Assembly (NCBI GenBank): GCA_028280575.1
Contig: JANQLN010000117.1
Span: forward strand, 1-56,271
Direction of reading: 5' to 3'
DNA from: Clostridia bacterium
GTDB lineage: Bacteria; Bacillota; Clostridia; Acetivibrionales; STF1-152
DNA length: 56,271 nucleotides
Shown: positions 36,736-45,870 of the stretch, in pieces
Layout of the letters: each line of letters starts with the position of its first letter
Numbering within the stretch: the first letter of the stretch is position 1
Made by a program: the position numbers and the translations under genes
Notes under the pieces: generated by a model
The model's database searches: none
The model's input: the letters and a program-made list of their open reading frames with translations, nothing else
What the model was told of the DNA's origin: nothing

Positions 36736-37545
36736 ATGAACAGAAAAATATTTACAATACTTGCAAAAATATTATTGATAATATCTGCATTAGCAGCTCT
36801 GTTCCCTTTTGTTTACATGCTTTTGACATCACTTAGGAAGGTATATTCACTGGAGCTTGTTTTTTCCCTTAAGAACATCAATTTAAATAATTATGAAACC
36901 ATATTTAAAAATTTTGAGTTCATAAAATATTTTAAAAATAGTACGGTTGTAGTGGTTGGTTCATGTTTATTTAACGGTATTATTGCCTCTTTGGCAGGAT
37001 ATGGATTTGCAAAAAAGAAATTTCCCGGAAGGGATATAATTTTCTGGGGATATATTGCTACGTTAATGATACCCGGACAGGTCAGGCTGATACCCGTATT
37101 TATTATTATGAGAAAGCTGAATATACTGAATACATATGCAGGATTAATCATACCTATTCTTAATGCATTTGGCGTGTTTTTAATAAGACAGTTTATGCTC
37201 GGTGTACCCGATGAATTAATTGAAGCTGCCAATATGGACGGGTGCGGAGAGCTTAAGACATTTTATACAATAGTAATACCACTTGTAAAACCGGTATTGA
37301 TATCCCTTACCATATTTACATTTATAACTACCTGGAACAATTTTATATGGCCTTTGGTCATTGCTACCGAAAGCAGCAAGGCCACATTGACTCTTGCGCT
37401 TTCTACGCTGCGCGGAAATTACAGTACAAATTATGGGTTGGTAATGGCAGGAGCTACTCTGTGTTTTTTACCACCTTTCATCCTTTATATCTTTTTGCAG
37501 AAGCAATTTATTGAAGGCATTGCTTTAAGCGGAGTAAAAGGATAG
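36736..37545 (+). CDS. Sugar ABC permease (MalG/UgpE-like)
   Basis: Partner CUT1 permease of 269 residues with about six membrane segments. The coupling loop is ELIEAANMDGCGELKTFYTI and the C-terminus is KQFIEGIALSGVKG, as in UgpE/MalG-type permeases. GGGAGG lies seven bases before the ATG and the gene starts 15 bases after the previous one. The DUF4091 gene follows 43 bases later. The operon has no ATPase. Confidence 0.93.
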   Translation: MNRKIFTILAKILLIISALAALFPFVYMLLTSLRKVYSLELVFSLKNINLNNYETIFKNFEFIKYFKNSTVVVVGSCLFNGIIASLAGYGFAKKKFPGRDIIFWGYIATLMIPGQVRLIPVFIIMRKLNILNTYAGLIIPILNAFGVFLIRQFMLGVPDELIEAANMDGCGELKTFYTIVIPLVKPVLISLTIFTFITTWNNFIWPLVIATESSKATLTLALSTLRGNYSTNYGLVMAGATLCFLPPFILYIFLQKQFIEGIALSGVKG

Positions 37546-37588
37546 TATAATTATTACGATATTGCTCAAAATAGGAGGTAAAAAAAGT

Positions 37589-39334
37589 ATGGTTAGTTTT
37601 AAAATCAAATTATTGAGTTCACTTGAAAAGGTATTCCCCGACAAGGAGCCTTTGGAATGCCCGGCATTAAATAAATTGACGGTTCTTAAAAATGATATTG
37701 TGTCATTTCAACTGGCATATATGGCCAGGACATTCTATATAACAGACCGGTATTTTAGGATGGAGGCTTCTGATGCCGGCTTGGACGGGGAAAAACATGG
37801 GCAAATAAGACCTGAAGAAAAAATAAACAACAAGATAAGGATTAAAATTGACTCTGGAATAAAAGAACATATAAGAATCAGAAAAGTAGGTCTCCTACCT
37901 TCAAATTTACCCGCTTATTCTGTGCATGATGACAACTACCTGTGCACACAACCGGGTTTATTTCCGGATATTTTAAATGAGCTGGAAGAAGACCATACAT
38001 TTTCATTTGAACCTGACCAGTGGAGGTCTTTATGGGTAGATGTTGAGCCTTACAATAAAGTAAAAGCAGGTATTTATCCTGTAAGAATTGATTTTATGGA
38101 CCGCTACAACAGGCTATTATGCAGCAAAGAGTTAAAGGTTGAGGTACTGGACGCAGTTTTAACCGAACAGGAGCTGATACACACAGAATGGTTTCACTGC
38201 GACTGCCTGGCTAATTATTATAATGTTGATGTTTTTAGTGAAGAGTTCTGGCAGATAGTTGAAAATTTTATTGAAACGGCTGTTTCCCGCGGTATAAACA
38301 TGATTTTAACTCCTTTATTTACCCCGCCTTTGGACACCCGAATAGGAGGAGAAAGGCTGACTGTGCAATTAATTGATGTATACTGTGATAACGACGAGTA
38401 TTCATTTGATTTTGACAGGCTTAAATACTGGATTGACCTCTGTAAAAAAGCAGGAGTACAATATTTTGAAATGTCTCATTTATTTACACAATGGGGTGCA
38501 AAGGCAGTACCTAAAATAATGGCAGAGGTTGATGGTGAATATAAAAAACTGTTTGGATGGGAAACACCGGCAGTAAGTAATGAATACAAGAAATTCCTGG
38601 ATTGTTTCCTGCCGCAGCTTACAAAGAAATTAAAACAATGGGATGTGGACAAATATACGTATTTTCATATTTCAGACGAGCCGAGACTGGATGACCTGGA
38701 AGCTTATTCTGCAGCACGAAAGCTTGTTTCAGAGCATTTGAAGGATTTTAACATTATTGATGCTTTGAGCAATTATGAGTTTTACGATACAGGTGCGCTT
38801 AAAAGACCTATACCTAAAATTGACCATATAGAAAAGTTCATAGAAAATAAAGTTCCAAAACTTTGGACATATTACTGCTGCGGGCAGGTATTAAATGTCA
38901 GCAACAGGTTTATGTCCATGCCCTCCGCAAGGAACAGGATTATTGGAGTTCAAATGTATAAGTATGAAATTGAAGGATTTTTGCATTGGGGATATAATTT
39001 TTATAATTCCAGATACTCTACAGAAAGCATAAATCCATATGCTGTTACCGATGCCAATTGTGCTTTCCCTTCAGGAGATACTTTTTTGGTATATCCGGGT
39101 AAAAAAGGCGAAGCTGTTGAATCAATAAGAATGATGGTTTTTTACAATGCCATTAATGATTTAAGAGCTATGAAGCTGCTGGAATCTTTAACAGACAGGG
39201 ACTTTGTCATGGAGCTCATTGAGGGAGAGCTAAATGAGCCCGTAACTTTCAGCAAATATCCCAAAACTGATATGTATCTTATAAATTTAAGAAATAAAAT
39301 AAACAAAGAGATTATAAAAGCAGGAATAAGATAA
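37589..39334 (+). CDS. DUF4091 glycoside-hydrolase-like protein
   Basis: A 581-residue cytoplasmic protein. The C-terminal third matches the DUF4091 pattern (GFLHWGYNFYNSRYS, AVTDANCAFPSGDTFLVYPG, ESIRMMVFYNAINDLRAM). The middle part looks like a TIM barrel, with GINMILTPLFTPP, GVQYFEMSHLF and FHISDEPRLDDL, where Asp-Glu could be catalytic. The N-terminal 200 residues look like a beta-domain. DUF4091 proteins accompany sugar importers and are believed to be glycosidase-related, without a settled reaction. I chose ATG 37589, ten bases after AGGAGG; an upstream TTG lies before that site. It is the last gene of the importer operon, so it probably acts on the imported sugar. Confidence 0.82.
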   Translation: MVSFKIKLLSSLEKVFPDKEPLECPALNKLTVLKNDIVSFQLAYMARTFYITDRYFRMEASDAGLDGEKHGQIRPEEKINNKIRIKIDSGIKEHIRIRKVGLLPSNLPAYSVHDDNYLCTQPGLFPDILNELEEDHTFSFEPDQWRSLWVDVEPYNKVKAGIYPVRIDFMDRYNRLLCSKELKVEVLDAVLTEQELIHTEWFHCDCLANYYNVDVFSEEFWQIVENFIETAVSRGINMILTPLFTPPLDTRIGGERLTVQLIDVYCDNDEYSFDFDRLKYWIDLCKKAGVQYFEMSHLFTQWGAKAVPKIMAEVDGEYKKLFGWETPAVSNEYKKFLDCFLPQLTKKLKQWDVDKYTYFHISDEPRLDDLEAYSAARKLVSEHLKDFNIIDALSNYEFYDTGALKRPIPKIDHIEKFIENKVPKLWTYYCCGQVLNVSNRFMSMPSARNRIIGVQMYKYEIEGFLHWGYNFYNSRYSTESINPYAVTDANCAFPSGDTFLVYPGKKGEAVESIRMMVFYNAINDLRAMKLLESLTDRDFVMELIEGELNEPVTFSKYPKTDMYLINLRNKINKEIIKAGIR

Positions 39335-39357
39335 GGAACAGATGTAAAGATACTCCA

Positions 39358-39392
39358 TTTCATGTGTTACAGAGTACTGGTGGTCTGTTAAG
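39358..39392. repeat. Dispersed repeat, copy B
   Basis: GTGTTACAG at 39364-39372 and TGGTGGTCTGTTAAG at 39378-39392 can fold on themselves. The second word is the reverse complement of the core of copy A (12451-12466), and GTGTTACAG recurs in copy D at 50339-50347. Confidence 0.4.
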
Positions 39393-39600
39393 TTAATAAT
39401 TCAGGGTTGGATTAGGTTTTGGTTTTTTGGAGTGCAAGGCGGGGGATTGACGACAACGCTGCAATCCAGAAAATCAGGATCTAAGACAGCCCTAAAATTA
39501 TAAAAATGCATATCTCTCATCATCCGGTATGGCATGGTTTGGGCAGGAAGTAATTGACAAACAGGTTGTACAGGAGTTTTGTCCAAGGTTCCTGATACCA

Positions 39601-39629
39601 TTGTTTTTTAAATGTAACTTAGTTATAAT
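39601..39629 (+). promoter_or_regulatory. Promoter of the YesM/YesN pair
   Basis: TTGTTT at 39601-39606 and TATAAT at 39624-39629, 17-base spacing, about 40 bases before the histidine kinase start codon. Confidence 0.5.
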
Positions 39630-39668
39630 GGTTTTTATAGAATTATTTTACCATTTAGGAGAAAAATA

Positions 39669-41495
39669 ATGGGTAAATTGCTTGGATATTTATCTTACAA
39701 TATTTCAATTAAGACAAAGCTCATAGTTTTATTTGCAATTGTCTTTCTCTATCCGCTTCTACTTATTGCTGTCTTTGGATTTGGCAATTTTGGGAATACA
39801 ATTCAAGAAAAATTCATATATTATGCAGAACGGGATGTTGATTTCATGTCCAATCAAGTTATAGAACAATTAGAAATCTTTGAAAGGTTTTCTCAGGATC
39901 TTTTATATGATGAAGGCCTGTATGAGAAAGGTTCAATCAAGAAGCTTAAAGAGATATATGGTGCAGACGCGTTGGAGAAGTATGAATTCGGAAGGGATTT
40001 TGAAGCCTATTTAAGAGCTATTGTCAGGTCACGGCCTGAAATGGACCTAATGGTAGTCAAATATAAGGAAGAAATAATCCCGCCACTTGGAGCAACAAAG
40101 TCTCTTCAATCAATTGATATGAGCAGTATACCAATTGAAGAAATCGTTACATTATCATATAAGTTTGAAGGGGTATTTTACTATACCCAAAAGAATGACG
40201 GACGAGTGACCAATGTATATTTGGCACGTGCCATGTATGATAGAAATACTTTTAAAAAAACAGGCGTAGTGATTATGAGAGTGGATAGAGAATATATTTT
40301 TAGAAATGTTAAGGATTTTTTTAATGACCCTGTCTATCAAGTTTTTGTCAGTACTGATGAATATGATGAAGTGTGGAGCATGAATTTAAGGGATGCAATT
40401 TTAGAAGAAGAAATCATATCATTAATGAACGTCAAGCAGCTTGAAGGAACTTATTTATTAGGTAAAAAGTCAGGACAAAAGTATACTATTATAAGAAAAA
40501 TGAAATCACTTAACTGGAGGTTTGCAGTGGTCATATCTCCTGAACCGCTTATTTCAGATACTCGTTCCCTGTCATTGAAAATATTGATTCTCTGTATATG
40601 CACAGTGCCTGTCTTCCTCTTTTTTGTGAACCTTTTTTATAAGGACATCATAAGGCCTATATATACCCTGGTCAAGAAGATGCAGCAATTGGAAGAAGGT
40701 GCAATAGGTATTACTATGAAAAGCAAAAGAAGAGACGAGCTGGGATATTTATTTCAAACCTTTGATAAAATGTCTTATCAGATAAAGTATTTGATTAATC
40801 AAGTGTATAAGGAAGAAATTGCCTTAAGAAATGCAGAGATTAAAGCACTCCAATCCCAGATCAATCCTCACTTTTTGTATAATACACTGGAAACCATCAA
40901 CTGGAAATCCAGATTATCTGGAAACCATGAAATATCTGAAATGGTAACAGCTTTGGCTGAAATTACAGAAGTAAATATTGATAGAAAAAATGACAGGTTT
41001 ATATTTGTGAGAGATGAAATTCATTACCTGGAGAATTATATTTTATTAATTCAGAAAAGGTTCGGAGATAAGATAAGATTTGAAAAAGTATTTGAAAAGG
41101 GAGTGCTTGACCTGAAAATACCTAAAATAACCATTCAACCTTTGATCGAAAATGCTATCTATCATGGAATTGAACCGGCCGGACGGGGAACGGTATGTCT
41201 ATATATGGAAGCAAAGCAAGAATGCTTGATTATTAAGGTGCAGGATGATGGTGTTGGAATTGAAAAAGAATTATTGAAAAAAATCCAACAAAGTTTAGAT
41301 GAAAAAGTTATCCATGATATTAAAGGAAAAGTGTTTGAAGACTCAAAGATTGGTCTTTTAAATGTTCACAGAAGAATACGGTTAATTTGCGGAGATGAAT
41401 ATGGCTTAACAATAGAGAGTGAATATTGTCATGGAACCTTGATTCAAATGACTTTGCCGATTGATATTGAATATGCCGCTAAGCTTGGGAATTAG
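39669..41495 (+). CDS. Sensor histidine kinase (YesM-like)
   Basis: Membrane sensor kinase of 608 residues. Membrane segments at about 19-39 and 302-324 bound an extracellular sensing region. A HAMP domain follows (IIRPIYTLVKKMQQLEEG), then the His-kinase box SQINPHFLYNTLE with phospho-accepting His401. The ATPase part has QPLIENAIYHGI at 490-501 and a DDGVGI loop near 525. The architecture is that of the LytS/YesM class with its cognate YesN-type AraC response regulator. That regulator gene starts 10 bases after the stop. It likely senses an extracellular sugar and controls the importer that follows. Confidence 0.95.
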   Translation: MGKLLGYLSYNISIKTKLIVLFAIVFLYPLLLIAVFGFGNFGNTIQEKFIYYAERDVDFMSNQVIEQLEIFERFSQDLLYDEGLYEKGSIKKLKEIYGADALEKYEFGRDFEAYLRAIVRSRPEMDLMVVKYKEEIIPPLGATKSLQSIDMSSIPIEEIVTLSYKFEGVFYYTQKNDGRVTNVYLARAMYDRNTFKKTGVVIMRVDREYIFRNVKDFFNDPVYQVFVSTDEYDEVWSMNLRDAILEEEIISLMNVKQLEGTYLLGKKSGQKYTIIRKMKSLNWRFAVVISPEPLISDTRSLSLKILILCICTVPVFLFFVNLFYKDIIRPIYTLVKKMQQLEEGAIGITMKSKRRDELGYLFQTFDKMSYQIKYLINQVYKEEIALRNAEIKALQSQINPHFLYNTLETINWKSRLSGNHEISEMVTALAEITEVNIDRKNDRFIFVRDEIHYLENYILLIQKRFGDKIRFEKVFEKGVLDLKIPKITIQPLIENAIYHGIEPAGRGTVCLYMEAKQECLIIKVQDDGVGIEKELLKKIQQSLDEKVIHDIKGKVFEDSKIGLLNVHRRIRLICGDEYGLTIESEYCHGTLIQMTLPIDIEYAAKLGN

Positions 41496-41505
41496 GAGGT
41501 AGAAA

Positions 41506-42321
41506 ATGTATAGGGTATTATTGGTAGATGATGAAACCGTCATCCTGGAGGGATTAAGAAAAATAGTTCCTTGGAGCGAATTGGGGTGTGTTGTTGTTGG
41601 TGAAGCTGAAGATGGAGAGACAGGACTTGCTCTTGTGAAAAAAACCAAACCACATATTGTCATAACAGATATAAGAATGCCTAAAATTAGTGGGCTTGAA
41701 TTGATTTCAGCTATCAAGTCTGCTAATATAGATTGTCAAATTATCATTTTGACAGGCTTTAGAGATTTTCAGTATGCGCAGGAGGCTGTAAAATATGGAA
41801 TTTTCCGTTTTCTTGTGAAGCCTTCAAAAATAGAGGAGCTTCTTGAGACCCTTAGAGATGTTATTAAAGTTATCAAAGCAGATGAAACTGCAAGATGCTA
41901 TTATGAAAATATGAAGAAAAAGATCAGGAAATTCTATGCCCAATACCCTGGAAAAATTAATACATCATCTGAGGAAAGGGATATTGAGAATCAGAAGATG
42001 CAGTATATCGTTTATAAGGCTCTACAATTCATGAAAAATAATTTTCACAAAAAACTAACCCTTCAGGTTGTTTCAGATGCTTTATATGTTAGTACCTGGC
42101 ATCTAAGCAAATCCATCAAGAAAGATACTGGCGCAACCTTTTTGGAGCTTTTGAATCAAATACGATTAGAGAAAGCGCAAGAACTCCTGACCCAGACCAG
42201 TCTTAAAATATATGAGGTTGCAGGTGAGATTGGCTTTTCTGATGTTGCTTATTTTAGCAGAATATTTAAAAACAATACGGGGATGACACCTAATCAGTAC
42301 CGGAATAAAATGTATTCATAG
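41506..42321 (+). CDS. AraC-type response regulator (YesN-like)
   Basis: Two-domain response regulator of 271 residues. The receiver domain has the acidic pair Asp8-Asp9, the phospho-acceptor Asp55 (ITDIRMP), Thr83 and Lys105. The output is an AraC double helix-turn-helix from about residue 165, ending in the signature SDVAYFSRIFKNNTGMTPNQY. It is about half the size of the usual YesN (around 500 residues), so it lacks the extra central region. AGGAGG precedes the ATG. It should activate the importer operon starting at 42486, whose promoter region has a suitable inverted repeat. Confidence 0.94.
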   Translation: MYRVLLVDDETVILEGLRKIVPWSELGCVVVGEAEDGETGLALVKKTKPHIVITDIRMPKISGLELISAIKSANIDCQIIILTGFRDFQYAQEAVKYGIFRFLVKPSKIEELLETLRDVIKVIKADETARCYYENMKKKIRKFYAQYPGKINTSSEERDIENQKMQYIVYKALQFMKNNFHKKLTLQVVSDALYVSTWHLSKSIKKDTGATFLELLNQIRLEKAQELLTQTSLKIYEVAGEIGFSDVAYFSRIFKNNTGMTPNQYRNKMYS

Positions 42322-42362
42322 TGTATCGTTTTTAAACAAATATGTACAATAAATACCAAGAT

Positions 42363-42398
42363 TGACATCTTTTTTAGATGATGTCAGGATGATATAAT
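42363..42398 (+). promoter_or_regulatory. Inverted repeat and -10 box before binding-protein gene
   Basis: TGACATC (42363-42369) and GATGTCA (42380-42386) are perfect inverted arms 10 bases apart, ending six bases before TATAAT (42393-42398). The -35 position (42370-42375) is a T-run with no good match, which is typical of activator-dependent promoters. The YesN-like regulator encoded just upstream is the first candidate to bind it. Confidence 0.5.
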
Positions 42399-42485
42399 CA
42401 GCATTAATAAAACCGCAGATATAATTCATATCTTTGCTGCATCTTTCCATACAGTTGTTGCGGTAATAAAAAAGGAGGATTTTTT

Positions 42486-43763
42486 ATGCAAAAGCTTGGA
42501 AAAATAATAGCTCTTATGCTGGCTGTATCAATGGTATGTGCATTATTAAGTGGATGTGTTGAGAAGCAGACACAAAAAGAAGACAAAGAAATTAAACTGA
42601 GAATTGTTACAATGTTTAGCGGCACTGACCCTGCAACAGAAACTTATCTAAAAGCTCTTGATGATTTTATGGCAGAAAATCCTAATGTAGTGATTACTGA
42701 TGAATCCATGCAAGCACTTGGGGATGAATTCAGAACCAAGATAAAGACAGATTTTGCTTCTGGAAATGAACCTGACGTGACATTCTTCTTTACTGCCGCA
42801 GACGCAAAGCCAATTATTGAATCCGGGAAAGTAGTAGCTTATGAAGAAATATGGAAAGATTACCCGGATGTAGGGAAGGATATTACAGAAGGTGTTAAAG
42901 ATTCCATGAAGGAATTCGACGGTAAAATTTATGCCCTTCCGATTACAGGCTTCTATGAAGGATTGTTTATTAATAAGGAATTATTCGAAAATAATGGTTT
43001 GGAGCTGCCGGCTGATTGGACATCATTTGAGAATGCTATTAAAGTTCTATCTGAAAAAGGTATCGTACCTTTTGCAGGACCTCTTGGACAATCTCACTAT
43101 ATGATTGAACACTTCATCTTGTCATCGGGTGGTGCTGCCGGCCATATGGATGTTTTTGCCAGCGGGGTACTTCCTGCATGGGTTGAAGGTCTGGATAATA
43201 TTAAGAAGATATATGATATGAACGGATTTGCCAAGGATGCCATTTCGATGGATATTGAAGGTGCTCAGAACTTGTTCAAGCAAGAAAAAGCAGCCATGAT
43301 TTTGGAAGGTTCCTGGTTTATTGGAGGCTTATCAGATGAAATGAAGGAGAAAATTACTGTTGTACCAATGGTTCCAACAGCTGGTGGTAAGATGGAGCCT
43401 ACATCTATCGTAGCCGGATTCTCAGCAGGATATTATATTAGCACAAAAGCTTATGAAGATAAGAAGGATACTGTAGTTGAATTAGTTGATTTCCTGACAA
43501 GTGCGGATATGATTGAGAAAATGGCGGCAGCAAATGGTGGTGTGCCGGCAGCATCTGTAAGTGTTCCAGGATTGTCTTCCGTGGCTAAAGCAGGTCATGA
43601 GATGGTAGCAAATGCTAAAACTATAAATATGCCTATTGACTCCAGATTAACACCTGAAGCTTTTAATTATATTGTGAAAGAAGGTACACCTTTTATTGCG
43701 GCGGGTAAGAAAACCGCTGAAGAAGTTCTGGAAGAAGTGATGAAACTTCATAAAGGCGAATAA
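42486..43763 (+). CDS. Sugar ABC importer solute-binding lipoprotein (family 1)
   Basis: Binding lipoprotein of 425 residues, signal peptide with lipobox LLSGC. The mature part is a family-1 sugar-binding protein with DFASGNEPDVTFFF, KIYALPITGFYEGLFINKEL, LFKQEKAAMILEGSWFIGGL and a late AANGGVPA. AAAGGAGG precedes the ATG. It is the first gene of an importer operon controlled, by position, by the YesM/YesN pair just upstream. A stable hairpin separates it from the first permease. Its closest visible relatives are binding proteins of the N-acetylglucosamine/oligosaccharide type; the ligand cannot be fixed. Confidence 0.93.
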   Translation: MQKLGKIIALMLAVSMVCALLSGCVEKQTQKEDKEIKLRIVTMFSGTDPATETYLKALDDFMAENPNVVITDESMQALGDEFRTKIKTDFASGNEPDVTFFFTAADAKPIIESGKVVAYEEIWKDYPDVGKDITEGVKDSMKEFDGKIYALPITGFYEGLFINKELFENNGLELPADWTSFENAIKVLSEKGIVPFAGPLGQSHYMIEHFILSSGGAAGHMDVFASGVLPAWVEGLDNIKKIYDMNGFAKDAISMDIEGAQNLFKQEKAAMILEGSWFIGGLSDEMKEKITVVPMVPTAGGKMEPTSIVAGFSAGYYISTKAYEDKKDTVVELVDFLTSADMIEKMAAANGGVPAASVSVPGLSSVAKAGHEMVANAKTINMPIDSRLTPEAFNYIVKEGTPFIAAGKKTAEEVLEEVMKLHKGE

Positions 43764-43780
43764 TGGATATTGATTAATTG

Positions 43781-43818
43781 TATAGGATAATAGTTGAAAC
43801 AGCAGCTATTATCCTGTA
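43781..43818. terminator. Hairpin between binding-protein and permease genes
   Basis: Arms 43781-43793 and 43806-43818, with GGATAATAG and CTATTATCC as the perfect inner nine bases, 12-base loop, no T-run. Same position in the operon as the hairpin at 35780. Confidence 0.55.
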
Positions 43819-43887
43819 TGTTCAACGCAAATTGCTTAATTTATCAGCATGCTGCAGTGATTTTCCAATTAAGAAGGAGTAATTAAG

Positions 43888-44757
43888 ATGAAGCATTATC
43901 AAAATTGGCTAGTGATTTCCTTATTCTTGTGTCCAGCATTACTTTTGATTGTATTATTTCTGTATTATCCTTTTTTTATGAGTTTTTTCAGAAGTTTTTT
44001 CAAGTGGGATGGATTTTTTACCTCGGAATTTATTGGTTTGGCAAATTATAAAAGGATGTTTATGGATACTACCATTCATAAAGCCCTTAAAAATACAATG
44101 TATTTAATGTTTTTGGCCTGCTTTATACAGGTTGGAATTGGTCTTATTATTGCAGTTTTTACAGATAGTATTAGCAAAGGAGCCAAGTTCTATCGAACGG
44201 TGTTCTTTTTTCCCATTGTTATATCTTCAACGGCAATTGGGCTTATGTTTAAGTTATTTTATGTATATGACGGCGGGCTATTAAATACACTGTTGAACTT
44301 TTTGAATTTAGAAAGTGTTGTGTGGCTGACTGAAAAATCTGCAATGACAGCAGTTGCTGTTCCTGTTATCTGGCAGTATGTAGGCTTTTATTTTGTTATA
44401 CTTCTCACAGCAATTGGCAGGATACCTGATGATATATACGAATCGGCATATTTAGATGGTATCAACGGATTTGAAAAGACTATATATTTCACTATTCCTC
44501 TTATTTGGGATGTTATAAAGGTCTGTTTTATACTGGCAATTACAGGGGCACTGAAGGTTTTTGACCTAATTTATGTGATTACCCAGGGAGGGCCTCTCAG
44601 GGCTTCTGAAGTATTGGGAACATATATGTATCAGAAAACCTTTGTTGATTATCGATATGGGTACGGTTCAACAATTGCGATACTGATAGTTGTTTTAGGG
44701 CTTGTAATTTCCTATCTTGTGAACCGGCACCTAAGAAGGGAAGAGGTGACTTACTAG
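43888..44757 (+). CDS. Sugar ABC permease (MalF-like)
   Basis: CUT1 permease of 289 residues, about six membrane segments. Family blocks: FLYYPFFMSFFRSFFKWDGF, FIGLANYKRM, coupling loop DIYESAYLDGINGFEKTIYF, and VITQGGPLRASEVLGTYMY. AAGGAG precedes the ATG. It is separated from the binding-protein gene by 124 bases with a hairpin, and from its partner permease by 55 bases that include repeat copy C. The ATPase is missing from the operon. Confidence 0.93.
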   Translation: MKHYQNWLVISLFLCPALLLIVLFLYYPFFMSFFRSFFKWDGFFTSEFIGLANYKRMFMDTTIHKALKNTMYLMFLACFIQVGIGLIIAVFTDSISKGAKFYRTVFFFPIVISSTAIGLMFKLFYVYDGGLLNTLLNFLNLESVVWLTEKSAMTAVAVPVIWQYVGFYFVILLTAIGRIPDDIYESAYLDGINGFEKTIYFTIPLIWDVIKVCFILAITGALKVFDLIYVITQGGPLRASEVLGTYMYQKTFVDYRYGYGSTIAILIVVLGLVISYLVNRHLRREEVTY

Positions 44758-44769
44758 TGGTCTGTTTAA
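44754..44769. repeat. Dispersed repeat, copy C
   Basis: CTAGTGGTCTGTTTAA overlaps the stop codon of the permease gene. It is the reverse complement of the copy A core with one inserted T. Downstream bases CATAAGCGGA resemble GTAAGCGGA in copy D. Confidence 0.4.
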
Positions 44770-44812
44770 AAAACCATAAGCGGATTGCTCAGTATGGAAG
44801 GGAATGTTAACA

Positions 44813-45661
44813 ATGATAAGCAGGTATAACAAAAGAAATAAATTTTTCCTGGGAAAGACCATGGTATACTGTTTTTTAAGTGGCTGGGCGTTGACAACAA
44901 TATATCCTCTGTACTGGGTCTTGTTGAATTCATTTAAAACCTCTTATGAAATTATTTTAAATTCATTTAATATTCCCGGTGAGTTTAAAATACTCAATTA
45001 CATTAATGCTTTTATGAAGATTAACATAGGCAGGAGCTATCTTAACAGTTTGATAATATCATGTTCCGTAGTAGCTATAGTTATATTTCTTGGAGGGCTG
45101 GCTGCATATGTATTAGGCCGATTTGAATTCAAATTCAAAAAGGCAATTCACACAGCACTGATGGGCAGTCTTTTGTTTCCTGCATTTTGTACTATTGTAC
45201 CTGTGTTTGTAATGCTGAAAAATTTCCATCTCTTAAATAAGCATCTGGGGCTTATTCTGCCGCAGGCAGCAGGAAATCTTCCGTTTGCAATTATCGTTTT
45301 GACAGGCTTCATGATTTCAATCCCACGTGAATTCGAAGAGTCTGCATTGATAGAAGGGTGCAGTGTTTGGCAGGTTTACATAAAAATCATCGCACCTGTT
45401 TCCAGGTCCGCATTTGCTTCTGTAGCAATATTCACATTCCTATGGTCGTATAATGATCTGTTCATGTCACTAATCATATTAAGAACAAGAGAGGTTCAGC
45501 CAATTAATGTACTGCTTGCAGAGATCAGCAGTCAGTATGGGACTGACTATGGCTTGATGGCTGCAGCTATTGTCATTATTATCATTCCGGTATTGGCATT
45601 CTATCTGGCGGCACAAAAATCTATTGTAAAGGGCTTGACAGCAGGAGCATTAAAGGGATAG
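44813..45661 (+). CDS. Sugar ABC permease (MalG-like)
   Basis: Partner permease of 282 residues with about six membrane segments. Coupling loop: EFEESALIEGCSVWQVYIKI. C-terminus: QKSIVKGLTAGALKG, typical of this class. I chose ATG 44813 because GGAAGGG ends about ten bases before it; the ATG at 44804 is too close. It ends this importer operon. The AT-rich region that follows (45662-45870) holds A- and T-runs that could fold weakly, but I see no clear terminator. Confidence 0.92.
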   Translation: MISRYNKRNKFFLGKTMVYCFLSGWALTTIYPLYWVLLNSFKTSYEIILNSFNIPGEFKILNYINAFMKINIGRSYLNSLIISCSVVAIVIFLGGLAAYVLGRFEFKFKKAIHTALMGSLLFPAFCTIVPVFVMLKNFHLLNKHLGLILPQAAGNLPFAIIVLTGFMISIPREFEESALIEGCSVWQVYIKIIAPVSRSAFASVAIFTFLWSYNDLFMSLIILRTREVQPINVLLAEISSQYGTDYGLMAAAIVIIIIPVLAFYLAAQKSIVKGLTAGALKG

Positions 45662-45870
45662 AGTAAAAAATTTTCGGTGTAAAAAAATTTTTTAAATTAA
45701 AAACAATTTGTGGCTGGTTATCTGTTGTTTTCATAGAATATCTTATTATTTATCAAAAGTAAAATTTAGAAATTATATAAAATAGTTGATATGATAGTAT
45801 TTATGTACACGGTTTTATGTTATAATAAAAGGCAGGAAAAGGGAGCTTGTATGTAAATATGGAGGGTCAT

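Larger units (their letters stand above)
39335..39668. other. Intergenic region with dispersed repeats and HK promoter
   Basis: 334 bases with no supported gene. They contain the repeat copy at 39378-39392, a block at 39437-39465 that resembles the window's first 60 bases in reverse complement, and the promoter at 39601-39629. A 66-codon open frame on the minus strand spans much of it, but without a ribosome site or recognisable family. Confidence 0.45.

Noticed and set aside
39401..39601. 66-codon open frame on the minus strand as a gene
   Set aside because: No ribosome binding site, no recognisable family, and it overlaps repeat-like intergenic DNA.
42362..42398. TTGACA at 42362 as -35 box for TATAAT at 42393
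   Set aside because: The spacing is 25 bases, too long for a sigma-A promoter; the TTGACA is better explained as part of the inverted repeat.
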